Source: Phytophthora hibernalis (lineage: Eukaryota; Oomycota; Peronosporomycetes; Peronosporales; Peronosporaceae). Taken from it: DNA of 64,000 bases. The position numbers and the translations under genes were made by a program. Below are positions 31,619 through 43,669 of this stretch, in pieces (the stretch's first letter is position 1; the number at the start of each line of letters is the position of its first letter). The stretch covers positions 1 through 64,000 of the forward strand of contig JAAKBF010000396.1 of the NCBI GenBank assembly GCA_012656075.1, in the 5' to 3' direction. Below the pieces are notes generated by a model. The model was not told the origin of the DNA. It saw only the letters and a program-made list of their open reading frames with translations, and did no database searches.

Positions 31619-33043
31619 CGTTGATGTTGGAGGAAGTGGAGAGCGTGGACAATCGAAGGCAAAATGCGAAGTGATTATTGGTTTGTCGAGAAACCCCAAA
31701 CGGCCCAGGTCTGCGAGTACCATTTTCGTGGATGGCACAGCCTAAGATTGACCGCTTTGGGACAAACAAGATCTGCCGTGTCGGCGGAGTGCTCAGTTGC
31801 ATACATACTCACCCGGATGGATCGTTGGGCTCCCTTGAACCACCCGACAGGACGTATCGCATCGGAAACATCGTTCTATTTGCCGCGATCGTCACACCAG
31901 GACTGTTTTCACTCAAACACGATATGTATTGCTGCTATGATGCGAATGCTTGCTTAAAGCATGCTATGATTCTTATGCTGGCTTACCGGTACAGTAGGCT
32001 CAAATATCATGAAGCAAAGGTGCTTAATTATGGAAATTGCCCGACTTCTGTTGTTGTGTCACACCTAACGCTCGCTGAATCTAATACTTCGTAAAGTTTC
32101 GCGGTACTTATTTAAGTTATTTACAATAGGTTTTGATTTTTTACAAGGTTTTTAACCTGCGGTCCGCCTGATGCGGTAAGATATGATGGCTATCTTAGTT
32201 GAAGTGACGGTATTCATCATCATAATATTATGATGAAAAACAGTCACGTCAACTAATATTATTGATAAGAAGTCACGTGAACTACGATGGCAGAGCGTAA
32301 TATGCTCTCATCGTAGTTGACGTGACCTTCATCTCTGGTTTTTATTTTCCAACGTGGTCACAATGGGCGAGAGCAGATTTGATTCAGCGCCGCAAAAAAG
32401 ACGTCGGCACGTAATTACACTGTAGTGATTGCACAAACGCAAATTCAGGGTACCACAACGAAGGATGTGTAAGTCTATCTAAAACAAAGGCTTGCTTCAG
32501 TTGCGGTACATCTCCTTGAAATTTCGATCTTATGTCTTAACCGGGCACAACTCGCCAAACACTCTAATGAAACTCGTAGACTCCGGCTCCCTTGAGCTCA
32601 CAGCAAAACCAAGTAATAATCCCTTGACCTTTACTCCATGAACCCGGGGTGGCTTAGCAATTGGTCGACTACACAAGGGTGTGCGCGATTACAAACAAAG
32701 AGAGTTTGCAGTAGGTTTTCGTGTTCAAGCTTTTGTCAACAGCTTGCCCAATTTAAATGGGCAGGAATCCAAAGAATATCCACCTACGAAGTTGTCATAC
32801 ACTAACTCGTCACTTTTTGACTGCAAGGATCTTCTCTTCGACCAAGGCGCCAACCTTTTCCACATCACTTATCCAACCGGTCGGCCTCAATCTCATCTTT
32901 CTTGTTGAAATTTCGCGGCGCACAGAAAATATATCTCGGCAAACCACCAAAACAACGAAATCGCTGCTGCAGTTGATCATCCACTCACCCTCCAGCAGGC
33001 AATTAATTTTTCTCAGCTCATTCAAGCACCACGCCAGATAAGT
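31619..33043. other. Gene-poor, hairpin-rich stretch between two effector candidates
   Basis: No gene is supported. It holds the hairpin pair 32197-32326. 32810-33025 has a minus-strand open frame that may be the end of the CRN candidate, but it shows no motif. Confidence 0.4.
32197..32326. repeat. Pair of long hairpins built from GTCACGT(C/G)AACTA
   Basis: The first hairpin (32197-32254) pairs AGTTGAAGTGAC with GTCACGTCAACT and contains a perfect 20-bp palindrome (TCATCATAATATTATGATGA, 32217-32236). The second (32272-32326) pairs GTCACGTGAACTACGATG with CATCGTAGTTGACGTGAC (one mismatch), with an inner AGAGC/GCTCT stem. The same 12-bp word is thus used four times. Confidence 0.85.
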
Positions 33044-33769
33044 CTAAGTACTCGTCAGCACTTTAGTAAAGTTGTTGAGTTCCGCTTGCAATGGACAAGA
33101 GAAAGAATCGAAACCCCATGCCAACCCGTCAGCATCGATGATCTTGCCCCAATCTGTCGAAGGACATTGGGCGTACTTCGCATTGCACGTGTTTCCTGGG
33201 TCGCAATGGTATACTTCGAAGTAGAAGGCTTCCTCAGTCCAGGAATACCTGAAATATTCGTCGTCAAAGTTCAGAATCAACGTAAAGGGTGGTAGTTCAC
33301 GCTCAACCAGCCTTCTAGTTAATGGAAACGCGCAATAGAGATAGAAGCGACTCTTTCCAATACCTGGGTTCCGCGTGAAAGTAAATTCGCACTTTTTCTG
33401 CTTCCTCCATGAGCTGATCGAAGATAACAAGATCACTCTTCCGCTCTACGATTTGTTAAAGTGCGGCAGCGGGTGGTCGATTGCAGGAAACTTCACCACC
33501 TCGAAATATCTCACTACCTGGATAGTGCCCCTTCGAACTCCACCCTCTCTGTCTTCATCACGCTGGGAAACCATTCACTGACAAGAATTCGGCCACCGAT
33601 CAGCGACTCTGGAGGCAAGGTTGGGAGCCTCGATTCCGGCGAACAGTTTAGGATATTTTTGCATGACCGCCGCCCTTAAGTCTCCTACTTGCTTGTTTGG
33701 CAAGATGTTCACCGAGAACGCAGACCTGTGCGCATTCACGACCAAACACCACAGTCGTAGCATAGTCAC
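33044..33769 (-). pseudogene. Crinkler (CRN)-type effector candidate, frame-disrupted
   Basis: The N-terminus (LWCLVVNAHRSAFSVNI, then KQVGDLRAAVMQKYP) has the conserved pattern of the CRN ubiquitin-like LFLAK domain, although the LFLAK word itself is changed (LFAGIEAP). A later part in another frame has TRNPGIGKSRFYLYCAF, a P-loop found in many CRN C-terminal regions, followed by an acidic and aromatic stretch. The frame changes near 33600 and again between 33440 and 33510. CRN proteins enter host cells and act in the nucleus. The 3' end could run on to about 32810. The family call rests mainly on the N-terminus. Confidence 0.6.
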
Positions 33770-34101
33770 CGCTTCCTACCCTTCTGGTTCTCGTCGAAAT
33801 GGTAAATCGGAAGTCGATTCTCGATTTTGTATCCAGAGAGCCTAAAACCTTTTCTATTTTATACTTCAAAGATCAAATGTCCTTGACTTTCAGTCAGCTT
33901 TGCTTTATTAGTACGCGTATTATATGACTTGTTTTATAATTGCAGTTGAAGCAAGCATATTGAAAAGGTGTCAACTCTTCGAGAATTCCATGAAGCACAA
34001 GCGTTGACCATCGATCTGGGAGGAGAAATGCTGCATGCACAGTACAATACTTTTTGCACAGTCAGATTCCGAGCCGGAGTTCCTGAGTCGGAAACTCCGG
34101 C
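33770..34101. other. Gap with an imperfect hairpin
   Basis: No gene. The right end carries the hairpin 34059-34114. Confidence 0.4.
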
Positions 34102-34114
34102 TTGAATCTGACTG
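34059..34114. repeat. Imperfect inverted repeat at the start of an unknown gene
   Basis: CAGTCAGATTC-CGAGCCGGAGTT pairs with AACTCCGG-CTTGAATCTGACTG across a 10-base loop. It lies 45-100 bases before the likely ATG at 34159. Confidence 0.8.
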
Positions 34115-34158
34115 TTGCGGTTTGTGATACGTCGCGTCGATTAGTAAGATCTTCTTCC

Positions 34159-35398
34159 ATGGAGTCTCCTCGTTCACTGTCATCATCTTCCGCATCTACA
34201 ATCCCGTCGGTACTGGAAAACAGCGACTCCGACAAGGACCACAGCAAAAGTGACCCTGGCAATTGCGGTGAGGAAGAATTTGAGTCGGAGGGTGATCACG
34301 AATCTCCAGTTGTAGCACCTGCCAATTTGAGTAGCAGCAGTGATAAGTACGACTCGGACGAATTTGAAGACCATCACGAAGTATCTGGTACCGTTGAGCG
34401 CGTCGAAGTTGGAAGCAGCGAAGGTGATGCTGAAAACGACTACGACTTGGAGTCGTTTGAGCGAGAAGATGAAGCGAGTAGTGAACAGAAGTCTGCGGTG
34501 GTGGAACCTGACTTCGAATGTGAGCATCAAGATGTTGTAGCTGGCAAACTGCAGCAATTTCAGGATGTTAAGGTGAACGATGAGAGGCATCCACTGAAGC
34601 TGAAGAGCTTGTGGATGCGACGGAAAGAGAACTTGAACCACAGCTTGGAAGTTGGTGCTCCAAGAAAATGCAGGACTTGAGAGCTGCCATATTTAGGTAG
34701 AGGACAACCAATCTCGGATCAAAAGGACCCTGACCAATATCCCGGCTGGCGCAGTGGAGAACTTAATCAACCGGGCGACAGCTTCACGCCAGCACCATCG
34801 TCCGCGATTGAATCGGAATATCTCGGTACCGAGCTCTCGCTCGAAGATCCAGGTTCCTGCTTCGTTGATGCAACGCGCTCAGACGCAGCAATGGATCACT
34901 AAATTATCAAGCGAACACATTTCAACAGTGCGTCGTCCCAATACGCCCACACAAGACATTCACTCGACGTCGACGCGATCTGTGGCGCCTACCTTTTGCA
35001 GCGTGAAGCGTGAAAATCTGTTAGGAAAGCTCGCCACGATACAATTATCGGAAACTTGTAAACGGTGGGCAGTATCGGAGTCCGGAGGAATCAGTCTTGC
35101 AACACTCGATTTCATTCAAAGCATGACAATGAAACAGCGGCAGATTTACTGCTCAAGTGATTCAACCGATGAACCTGGAGGAAAGATGCTGCATCGAGTA
35201 GCAATGACTGCGAGGCTTCAACTTGAAGACTCAATTGCATTGCGACATCAAGCTGACGAGCTTCTCGGGCGAGTCAGCGAGACTTAAATCATGCATCCGA
35301 CCTGCTGGTAATTCGCTATGCTGACGAGCAAATGCTCAATTCGTTGCAGCTGCTGGGTACCTACGTTCGCATCTCCTTCATACTGAGAGCCCAGCTTT
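34159..35398 (+). CDS. Unrecognised acidic, Ser/Glu-rich protein gene, frame-disrupted
   Basis: I do not recognise this gene. The first part (34159-34590) is strongly acidic and Ser-rich, then becomes a helical stretch whose most protein-like reading shifts frame near 34588 (TEAEELVDATERELE). Further protein-like stretches follow in other frames: ESEYLGTELSLEDPGS near 34805-34850, ATLDFIQSMTMKQRQIY near 35100, and DLLVIRYADEQMLNSLQLLGTYVRI to a stop near 35398. It could be one disrupted gene or two. No domain is visible. Confidence 0.4.
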
Positions 35399-35505
35399 GA
35401 TCGCATTATTGACTCTATCTACGGCTGTCATAAGAACATGAACTGGAAATAAGCATCTCGCCCACGTGGTGAAATGGGAGAGTATTTTTGTGCGTGTTGC
35501 TGGAG

Positions 35506-37273
35506 ATGACCACGCCTCCGCGCACTTCTTGTGTTGCTCCGTCGTCCAAGAGTCAAGTCATGGAGAACAAGGTCCGACTCGACGACTTGAGTACGCCTCC
35601 TGGAACTCCATCAGGACCCAGTCAGTTCTACAATGACCATCGGTTCTCGTACAAGCATTCGGAGTCTCATACGCCATCACTCAAGAGCGATATGCGTATC
35701 GGAGACCCCTGACGGAAGTCATGCAGACCGACCGCAAGGTGGACAACAACAACCCGTCGACCATGTTCATCTCACTGTACAACCAGCGAAGTACCCGCAT
35801 CGGGTACGTTCTCGCAGCAGCAGCAGTCGGCATTGGTCTCGGTATTCTATTCGCGCACCTGAAGGTGAATGGAGCTTATGCGAAGTGGATCTCCATGCCC
35901 GGTGACCTTTTCATCGCCGCACTTAGATGCCTCATCGGCCCTATGGTGTTCTGCAGCATTGTTGGTTGCATCGGCCAACTCGTAGAGGCTGGTAAGGCAG
36001 CGTCAGTTGGAGGACGCATTATGAGCTACTTTGCGCTTTGCTCAGTCATATCATCAGGCACGGGTGTAGCTTTTGGTGTGCTGTTCTCGCCGTTCTTCAT
36101 CCAGCAGATGAAAGGAACCGATTCGGATGTGGTAACGGAATTACGCATGCACTGCTGGAACGGTGACGTGTTGTCCATGGTCAAAGGTGGTGGCTTGGCC
36201 TGCGTCAGGGACACGAACGCGACCGAGCTGACGAGTATTCTAGGACTCAATGATACCAGTACCAACTTCGCAACAGCCACGGAAACGTTCTCGAACATTG
36301 ATGTCTCGCAGCAGCTCTTCACAATTCTGAACGAGATCATCCCGTCCAACATGATGAAGGCGTTTTCCAGTTCATCTACCATGGGTGTGATCACACTCGC
36401 CATCTTTTTGGCATTGCAGTTGTCATGAGCCACGAACGCACCAAGCGGCATAACGCTGGTGGTGCAGGCCCGGCAGGAACCAGCAAGAGCGACATCGACG
36501 TGAATCACCTCTTGTTGCTCATCAACCATGGCGGACTCGTGTGTCAGCTCATGATCAACTCGGTGGTGAAGCTCATTCCGTTCGCGATTGTGTCCATGAT
36601 CGCCGGATCGATGGCCCAATACACTTCGTCCATGGACCTCGTTGAAAGCGTGGGCTTTCTCATCGTGGCTCTGGCATTGGCGCTCATCACGCTCACGTAC
36701 GGTATCATGGGGACAGCTCTGTTCCTGACCACGCGGGTGAATGTCTTTCGGTACTTGCGCCACATTATCCCGGCCCAAGTGTTCATCTTCGGTTGCTCGT
36801 CTTCCATAGCCACACTGCCCATGACAATGCGTTGTGTGGACTCGACGCGAGAGGTTTCGTACGCGCTGTCTCGGTTCTTGCTGCCGTTGGGTGCCACCAG
36901 TAACTTGAATGGCAGTGCTTGCTACATGACGCTGGCCTGCGTGTTCATGGCCAAAGTTGGCGGATACGGGCACCTGTTGACACCTTTGCGTTATGCTCTG
37001 CTGATACTAGTGGGCGCCATCGCTTCGTTCGGTGTGGCTCCCGTGCCGCACTCCGGCTTGGTCATGGCTATCACGGTGTGGCACACGGTCTTCAACATGG
37101 ACGTGCCGCCGGTGTTTTCGCTGCTTGTAGGTGCCGACTGGTTGCTGAACCGCATGCGAGCCATCGTGAACATCACCAACGACACGATCCTGCTCCGCAT
37201 CATCGCTGACCAGTGTGACGAGACCACCATAACCGAGCTCGAGCTGGAGGCGCAGCCTACACACATAGCCTAA
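35506..37273 (+). CDS. SLC1-type dicarboxylate/amino acid:cation symporter 1 (two frameshifts)
   Basis: A polytopic carrier of the DAACS/SLC1 family, which couples Glu, Asp, neutral amino acid or dicarboxylate uptake to cations. TM1-3 are in the first part (YVLAAAAVGIGLGILF; LIGPMVFCSIVG). HP1 is FGCSSSIATLPMTM. The NMDGTA region is changed to NLNGSACYM and HP2 to FGVAPVPHSGLVM. The frame breaks in a T run at 36405-36409 (after LAIF) and near 35710, where a C run separates the cytosolic N-terminus (MTTPPRTSC...) from MQTDRKVDNNN. Both look like single-base losses. Two relatives lie at 55.4-59.0 kb. Confidence 0.82.
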
Positions 37274-37888
37274 TGATATTTATTCACTTACCAATATAAT
37301 ACGTTGACAACTCTGGCTAGAAACATCGTCACTGTAGGCAAGTTTCAAACTAAGAAACTGCGGTCTGTCGTCAGTGCGCAGAAGCTATTTAATAACCTCC
37401 ACTTATATCCCCGTAGCGTATGGAGCTGATCGTTTCTGCGTGTGGCCAAACTACCGCATGTTGTTTTGAACAAGTGACGGCATTTCGAGGCTTAGTATTT
37501 TAGAACACGAGTCCGTACATTTATCAGACCAGGCTGAAACTGCAGTTTGGTAGAGACAGCCATCTGCTGCAAACGTAATGAATAATGCCCGTTTGCAATG
37601 AAGACGGATAATGAACGCTCTTGCCGCATTCGTCCTTCACTTTTATTGTCGGTGAACACGACCCGTGCTGGCCTGAATCGCCAAGAAGTTTTTAGTTCCG
37701 CGCCGAAGAAAACGGCCAAGCCCTCCGTGTCCAACGCAAACTGCCGCTTCCCGCACCATCTCGCCTGCAACAGGTGACAAGTCCGTCCGGACAACGCACT
37801 TTATTTGTATCATATCCTGGAAGTTCCCAGACACAAAACGGCAGAGGACCAAGCGGAAGAAGCGACCTAATTGACACAGCCAAGTCCC
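37274..37888. other. Intergenic between two carriers
   Basis: I see nothing definite here. The open frames on either strand have no protein-like motifs. Confidence 0.4.
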
Positions 37889-40022
37889 ATGGGGATCCTC
37901 ACCAAGGCCGAGCGCCGAGAGCGCTACATGCAGAAGACGCGCGCAGAGGCCGGCTACCTGTTCAAGTACCTCATCCTGACGCAGATCGTCGTGTACCTCG
38001 AGGCGGGCGCCATCCCGTGTCTGCTGGACCAGCTCAGCGTGTCGCTCTCTGGACGCCACGCAGCAAGGCGCGCTGGGCGGCGTCGTGTACCTGGCGCTCA
38101 GTGCCGCGTCTCCGCTCTGCGCCTTCTTCCTGCATCGCTTTAGTCCGCGTCTCGTACTGGGCCTGAGTCTATTGGCCAACAACGTGGCTGTTCTCATGCT
38201 GGCATTGACGCCCACAGGCTACACGTTCAGCGCCAATATGCTCATCCTCGCTCGAGCTGCTGTGGGCTTCACTCAAGCCTTTCCATGCATCTACACGCCT
38301 CTGTGGGTGGACGAGTACGCGCCAAGAGAGAAGGTGGCTGGCTGGATGAGCTACCTCCAAGGCAGTGTGCCGATGGGCGTCATGCTCGGCTACTTTGCAG
38401 GGACTGTGAGCAACTGGATCGTTCCTGAGAGTTTCTCGCTCATCCAGACGTGGCGCTGGCCCTTTCTACTGCAGTTCTTGGCGCTACTGCCGATTAATGT
38501 CGCTATCTTCTTTGTGCCCAAGAAACACCTAGTGATCCGCAGTGACAATGATCGAGACGCAGTGGGGAGTGGAGGTACTGAGAGCGCCAGTGCTAGTTCT
38601 TCGGACGGCGCGGACGACAGTCAGGTGGCTCGAGTGACAGAGGAGACAGTACAGGAAGAGGAAGGAGATGGAGTCAACAGTGAACTTGAGCCGCTCAATA
38701 GCAGTCGTGCAGGGTTCTTGAGTGCTCGAGGCAGGTCTGGATTTGGGTTACACAGCTTCCTGGACGAGACGGTCGCTGGTACACCCATGAGCTCCAGGTC
38801 CACGACGTATCACGACGAAGAGGACGCGCTGCTGGCGAGCGCAGGTATGTACGGCGTCAGCAACCAGCGCAGCCTCCGACAGCTGCACCAAAACCAACAG
38901 TATCACTTCAGTCATGGAGAGGACGACATCGGTTCGGGGACCTTGCGACGCAGTATGATTCGACCACCGAGCATGCGTGGAATTACCCACGGGTCACTTT
39001 TGGATGCTGTTGCGAACGAACTGGAGAACGGTGATGCTGCTGCCAGTACTCCCCATGTGATTGCGACGTCTCCCATTAATACGAAGGCTGCAGGAAGCGA
39101 GGAGGTTGTGGTTACTGTTCAGCGCGTGTCGCCGGTTGCCAAGAAGGGCCCTCATGTGCCATCCACCTACGGCGCCTTGGACACAGCTATTACTCCGATG
39201 AGATCTCCGCGAATGTCCCCACGGATGAGTATGTTGGAAGCTTCGATCCTTGAGGAAGAATTCATCGAGGTGTACGAGCAGGGCGCTTTCTCGGACGGCG
39301 TGTACGAACTGTTGCACATTCCGGTGTTCTGTCTGATCGTGTTCGGCCTCACGACTGTGTACTTCGTTGTCACGGGCGTGCAATACTGGAGCACGATTTT
39401 CATGATCAAGTCGCTGCATGCGTCCAAGTATCTTGTCAACGCGCTCTTCGTTGTTGTTTCCGGCACTGGACCCATCCTCGGCGTGTTCTTCGGTGGCTGG
39501 CTCATCGACAGATGCGGAGGATATATCGGCGTGGAGCAGCGTGCCAAGGCTCTGGGTATCTGCATGAGCCTGGGCCTGACAGCCTTTGCGATTTCCTCAG
39601 TGACGACGTTCTTCGACGACGTTTACATCACTGCAGGTTTCCTCTGGTTGTTACTCTTTTCGGAGGCGCCATCCTCCCGGCGTGCACGGGCATCTTCATC
39701 TCGGTCGTGCCAGCGGAGCACCGTGCGCTTGCCTCATCATTCTCCGTGATGATCTTCAACCTGTTCGGCTACTCACTCGCCCTACCTCACGGGTCTCATT
39801 ATGGAGTGGGTGATTTCGCAGCAGGGGCAGCCCAACACCCACTTCGAATTCTGTGACGAGGCCTGCGCGTACCGGATTGGATTCCGTTTCTGTCTGTGCT
39901 GGTCCGTGTGGTCCGTGCTGTGTATCGGTTCTGCGTGGCATATCGCTTCTCGGCAGGCAGAGGAAGCTCGTCAAGTACAACAATTCTACGCTTCTCAACG
40001 TCCAGCGGTAGCAGAGTGCTGA
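37889..40022 (+). CDS. Major facilitator (spinster-like) transporter, three frameshifts
   Basis: A twelve-TM-type MFS carrier. The N-half includes YLILTQIVVYLEAGAIPCLLD and ARAAVGFTQAFPCIYTPLWVDEYAP, with REKVAGWMSYLQGSVPMGVMLGY of the spinster group. A long cytosolic loop of about 240 residues, Ser- and acid-rich, separates the halves. The C-half has LVNALFVVVSGTGPILGVFFGGWLIDR. The frame moves near 38045, 39655 and 39776, each time with the conserved sequence continuing. Spinster-type proteins export lysolipids or sphingoid bases in animals; the substrate here is unknown. Confidence 0.8.
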
Positions 40023-40190
40023 GCTACATCGCGTTTCCGGCTCGAAGTTCATTCAACGCAGGCTTAGTATAGGACCCCAAGCTGTGGCAGCGATCGAGCG
40101 AGCAAGCTTGCATGCACATACAAGTATCGGCCACAAGCAACAAGAAAAACTAACCAGAAATTATGTAAAAGCTGTTTTCCCTTTACATGT

Positions 40191-41722
40191 TCACATGCCA
40201 GTGCTAATGCGGTCCAACGTAACCAAGTGGAATTTCTCAACAGCATCGCACCAGCTTTGAATGGACGTTTGAAACTTTTCCTCGGGCTTGCGATCCAGCA
40301 GCACAAGCGTGTGGCGGACCTGGTCGATTCGGGCCTCAATTTTCTTGTCCAGTACGAGCGCGGATAGCAGCGATTCCACCTCGGAGATGGGAATTCCGTT
40401 CAACTCGCGCGCAATGTACTGTGTATCCATGGTGCGGTACGGCTTGACAATCTTGAGCAGCACCTTGCTACGAATTGTGCGGAGCAGGCTGTCGATGTAG
40501 TGCTTGATGAAGGGGTCGTCCATGATAGACTCCTGATTGCGATTTAGCACTTGCTCGAACGTCTTGATCTCGTCATGTAGGAACGCGTCCGTCAGCTTCG
40601 TCATCGCTACGATTTCCTTGTCGTTTTCGTACGGCTTGGCCTCCTGGGAGTCAAACACGTTCACTTGCGACTCGCTCAGCATGTTGGCCAGCACCAGGTA
40701 CTTCAAGCACTGAAGCCTCCGGGGCTCGCCAGCTTCATCGTAGCTCTTGAACCCGGAGAAGAAATCGCTACGAGCCTTGTCCCACTCGCGCTGCATCATG
40801 TACATCTTGCCGCCGCACTCGTGAATGACCCCAATGATTTTCTGCAGACACAAAAACCATCGTCAGCAAAAGAACGTCGATCTTTTCAGATACCTCGCCA
40901 GCTCACCGGATGCGCCACGCCCGACTTGGTGCGCAGAGCCTTCTCGTAGATGGAAACCAGCTTCTTATTGTCCTTCTGCGCAGTATACATCTGAATCTGC
41001 AACGCATACACTTCCAGCAACTGCAGGTCTCCCAAAAGCCATGAAAACCTCCACCACTTTCAAAACCCCAACCATCTCTCACCTGCGAGTTTTTCCTCAC
41101 TCCGTCGTCTGCATCTTCATCACAACACGACGCCAGCAGCTCCTTGATAATCTGCATCACCACACAGAGTCAGCTAAATCTCCAACCAACCCCAGAACAC
41201 CCCCACCTTGCTCAGTCTTGAAAAGTCTCCGATCTCGTACAGCAAATTGCCGAGCTTGACGCTCGTCTTGAACCAGAGTCGCTCGTTGCGCGCCTCCTTG
41301 AGCGTCTCGAGCGTCGTCTCGTAGAACTTCTGCAGCACGTCCCAGCTCCTGCTCGTGGACACAAAGTCCAGGATGCTGTTGATGCCTTTCTCCCCCACGT
41401 TGCGCGTCACGGCCGTCTTGGTGTAGCCCAGCAGCTCCTCATACGTGCGCATAGCCGCATCATGTCTTTGCAGCTCGAACAGCAGCTTGACCGTCCGCTT
41501 GAGCGCCTTGAAGCCCCAATCCGACGGCTCGTTCTGCAGCGACAATACGCGACCCAAAGCTTCGAGCGCCGCCTCCCGCTGCGGCGAGTCGCCCTCCAGC
41601 AGCTGCTTGGCAGAGTAGTAGGCGTTCTCGATCTGCACATGCAGGTCGGCGGTCTCGGCGTCCTCCATGTCCTCGTCCTCATCGCTGTAGTCGAAGTCGT
41701 ACTCCTCCTCCGAAGACGCCAT
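40191..41722 (-). CDS. CSN2: COP9 signalosome subunit 2 (four exons, intact)
   Basis: CSN2 is a PCI-domain scaffold of the signalosome, which removes NEDD8 from cullins. Exons on the minus strand are 41722-41207, 41151-41083, 41020-40907 and 40841-40191 (introns of 55, 62 and 65 nt, all GT-AG). The joined frame is open and gives 449 residues, close to the 443 of the human protein. Diagnostic segments are WGFKALKRTVKLLFEL, AVTRNVGEKGINSILDFVSTS, RLWFKTSVKLGNLLYEIGDF, RRLQCLKYLVLANML, FDSQEAKPYENDKEI, IMDDPFIKHYI and the winged helix up to RIDQVRHTLVLLD. The acidic N-terminus (YDFDYSDEDEDMED) is typical. It has no frame break and is the best internal control for sequence quality. Confidence 0.96.
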
Positions 41723-41962
41723 GATGATACAAATTCAAATTGATGCAAGTCAAAGAATGACTGTTATTGGTGATATCAGGAGCTAGATACTAAGTATGGG
41801 ATATTAGTTTGTAGAGGTAGGTATGTAGCCATCTTCAACATGGCTACTGAAGTGGATCATCAAGTTTTTGAATCTTTTTATTGGTATAGCATCACCATGA
41901 TTTCGAGTGGCTCCGTCTAGGCATGCCAGTATCCGGCTTGCACCATGAGTTCTGGGTGGAGA

Positions 41963-43669
41963 TTATGCCATCCTTGCACCAATGGTGCGTACAGCTCTGG
42001 GTGAGATCGTTGGAACGAAACAGGGTCCTAATTTGAACATCGTTCCTGTTAACACATCGTCCTTCGGGTATGTATCAGTCGAATCCCAGCTTACCTCGGC
42101 AAAACAAACGAATATCGTGGCGACAGAGCTGCTGATGACTGTAAGTGGCGTGAATGCAACACCGGTACCGACGATGAAACCTATGATCGCCAAGACCGCT
42201 GCAGAAAAGATAAGTAGCGAAATTATAAAGCGTCGTATGAAAACTTTCGCACCGGTGCTCCCTTCGAATTTGACTGCATCTGTCAGTTCGCCGATTATTG
42301 CTCCAAGACAAGCACAAACAAGACCTGCGTGATGAAAACATGAGCAGTTCGGGTTATTCGTTGACCAGTTTCGCTGCAATATTAGTTCAGCAACGTACCA
42401 ACTCCAACCGCAGTGAACCGGATCACAATCCGAACGAGATCGTCATTAATAAAAGCGCTGAATCCACGCTGTCGAAACAAGTGGGATACAGCGTTGCCTG
42501 CTTTCGCGAAACTATAACCGTAGATTCCGACGTAGACATACGCCCAGCGGTTGAGATATTCCATGATCGACTCAAGCCAAGATAAAATGCATTGGGCAAG
42601 GCAAGCACCCGCGCCGCCTTTCTTGCCACTCTGTTTCGCCAACTGTAAATTGTATAATACAAAGATTCATCAATTAGCAGTGCCACATCATGATAGATTA
42701 AACCAAACCCAGTGTTTCTTACTGCATGGAGTGTCTGCAGGATTGCAACGATCAGCGAGCCAAAACAGATCGATCCAAACGACGTTGTCGTGGCGCGCTT
42801 CAGCGACCTGCTAACAGGATTTGCCGACTCCGTGTGGTACCAGAAAGATGCAACGGTCCCCGCAACGGTAGTGTGCACAATGTTCTTGAATACCTGAACA
42901 CCCCAGTAGAACGACAGCAACAGGACGAAGTACGGCCAGGAAGAACTTGTTGATGTCGTACCCGTGGATTCATCCGTACTTCTGTATCCACTCGTGCTAG
43001 TCGTACCAGAAGTTTTCTCGGCTAACTTGCTGGCAACTCCTAGCAGAGCCAAGCTCCAAATCAGCACCCAAACACACTGCACAATGGCGAACACCATCGA
43101 TACAGCATAGATAGATCCGCTTTTCGCTGTTGCAGCCTCAGCTACACGCAAATGCGCTACTGCAAGCGGTATGCGGCGCTTCACCCTGCGGATGTAACAA
43201 CAGCTCAGGGCTGTAATGACCACACCAATGATAACAAGGAAAATGGCGCCGATAGCGATACCAATGACAGCGACCGCCACCGCCACTACCAGGTTGAACC
43301 AGAGAACGAACATGATCACACCGTGAGCGTACGATGAGACCACTTTCGTCATCATGAGCGAAAGAAACATCGCGATAACCGCTAAGCCCGATGCAATCCC
43401 CACCACTGCTTTCGTGTCGTTGCCCGAGAGTAAATCGTCCAATTCGTCGTTGTTTCTCACTGCCTTTATCCCCCACATAGCCATGAGAATGAAAATGACG
43501 CCAACATTCGCCACAAAGAGGATCGCGAACGGCCAGTCCTGGTAGCCAGCTTGTGTTTTCACTCTACAATACACACATAGCATTAGTCATCAATAAAGCT
43601 GGAGACTACCAATCAGGCGACTATCCTACGGCTTTATGGGGTTGACCGAGGGCGCGATTTGGCCATCCG
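41963..43669 (-). CDS. Choline-transporter-like protein 2 (multi-exon, N-terminus unresolved)
   Basis: A paralogue of the CTL gene at 26.2 kb. The exon 43563-42723 is one long open frame with many TM segments and the family block HTTVAGTVASFWYH...FGSICFGSLIVAILQTL. Introns are 42643-42722 (80 nt) and 42325-42398 (74 nt, donor GTACGT). A likely upstream intron, 43564-43629, joins VNPIKP to VKTQAGYQDWPFAILF. Later exons give WAYVYVGIYGYSFAKAG and VGLVCACLGAIIGELTD. The first exon(s) beyond 43669 and the ATG could not be found. The C-terminal end (FCFAEVSWDSTDTYP to the stop at 41963) is uncertain after CFAE. Confidence 0.78.

Noticed and set aside
31664..32094. Plus-strand open frame between the RxLR candidate and the hairpins
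   Set aside because: No motif, and it begins inside the likely upstream region of the effector gene.
37643..38215. 190-codon minus-strand open frame
   Set aside because: Overlaps the start of the MFS gene and has shadow composition.
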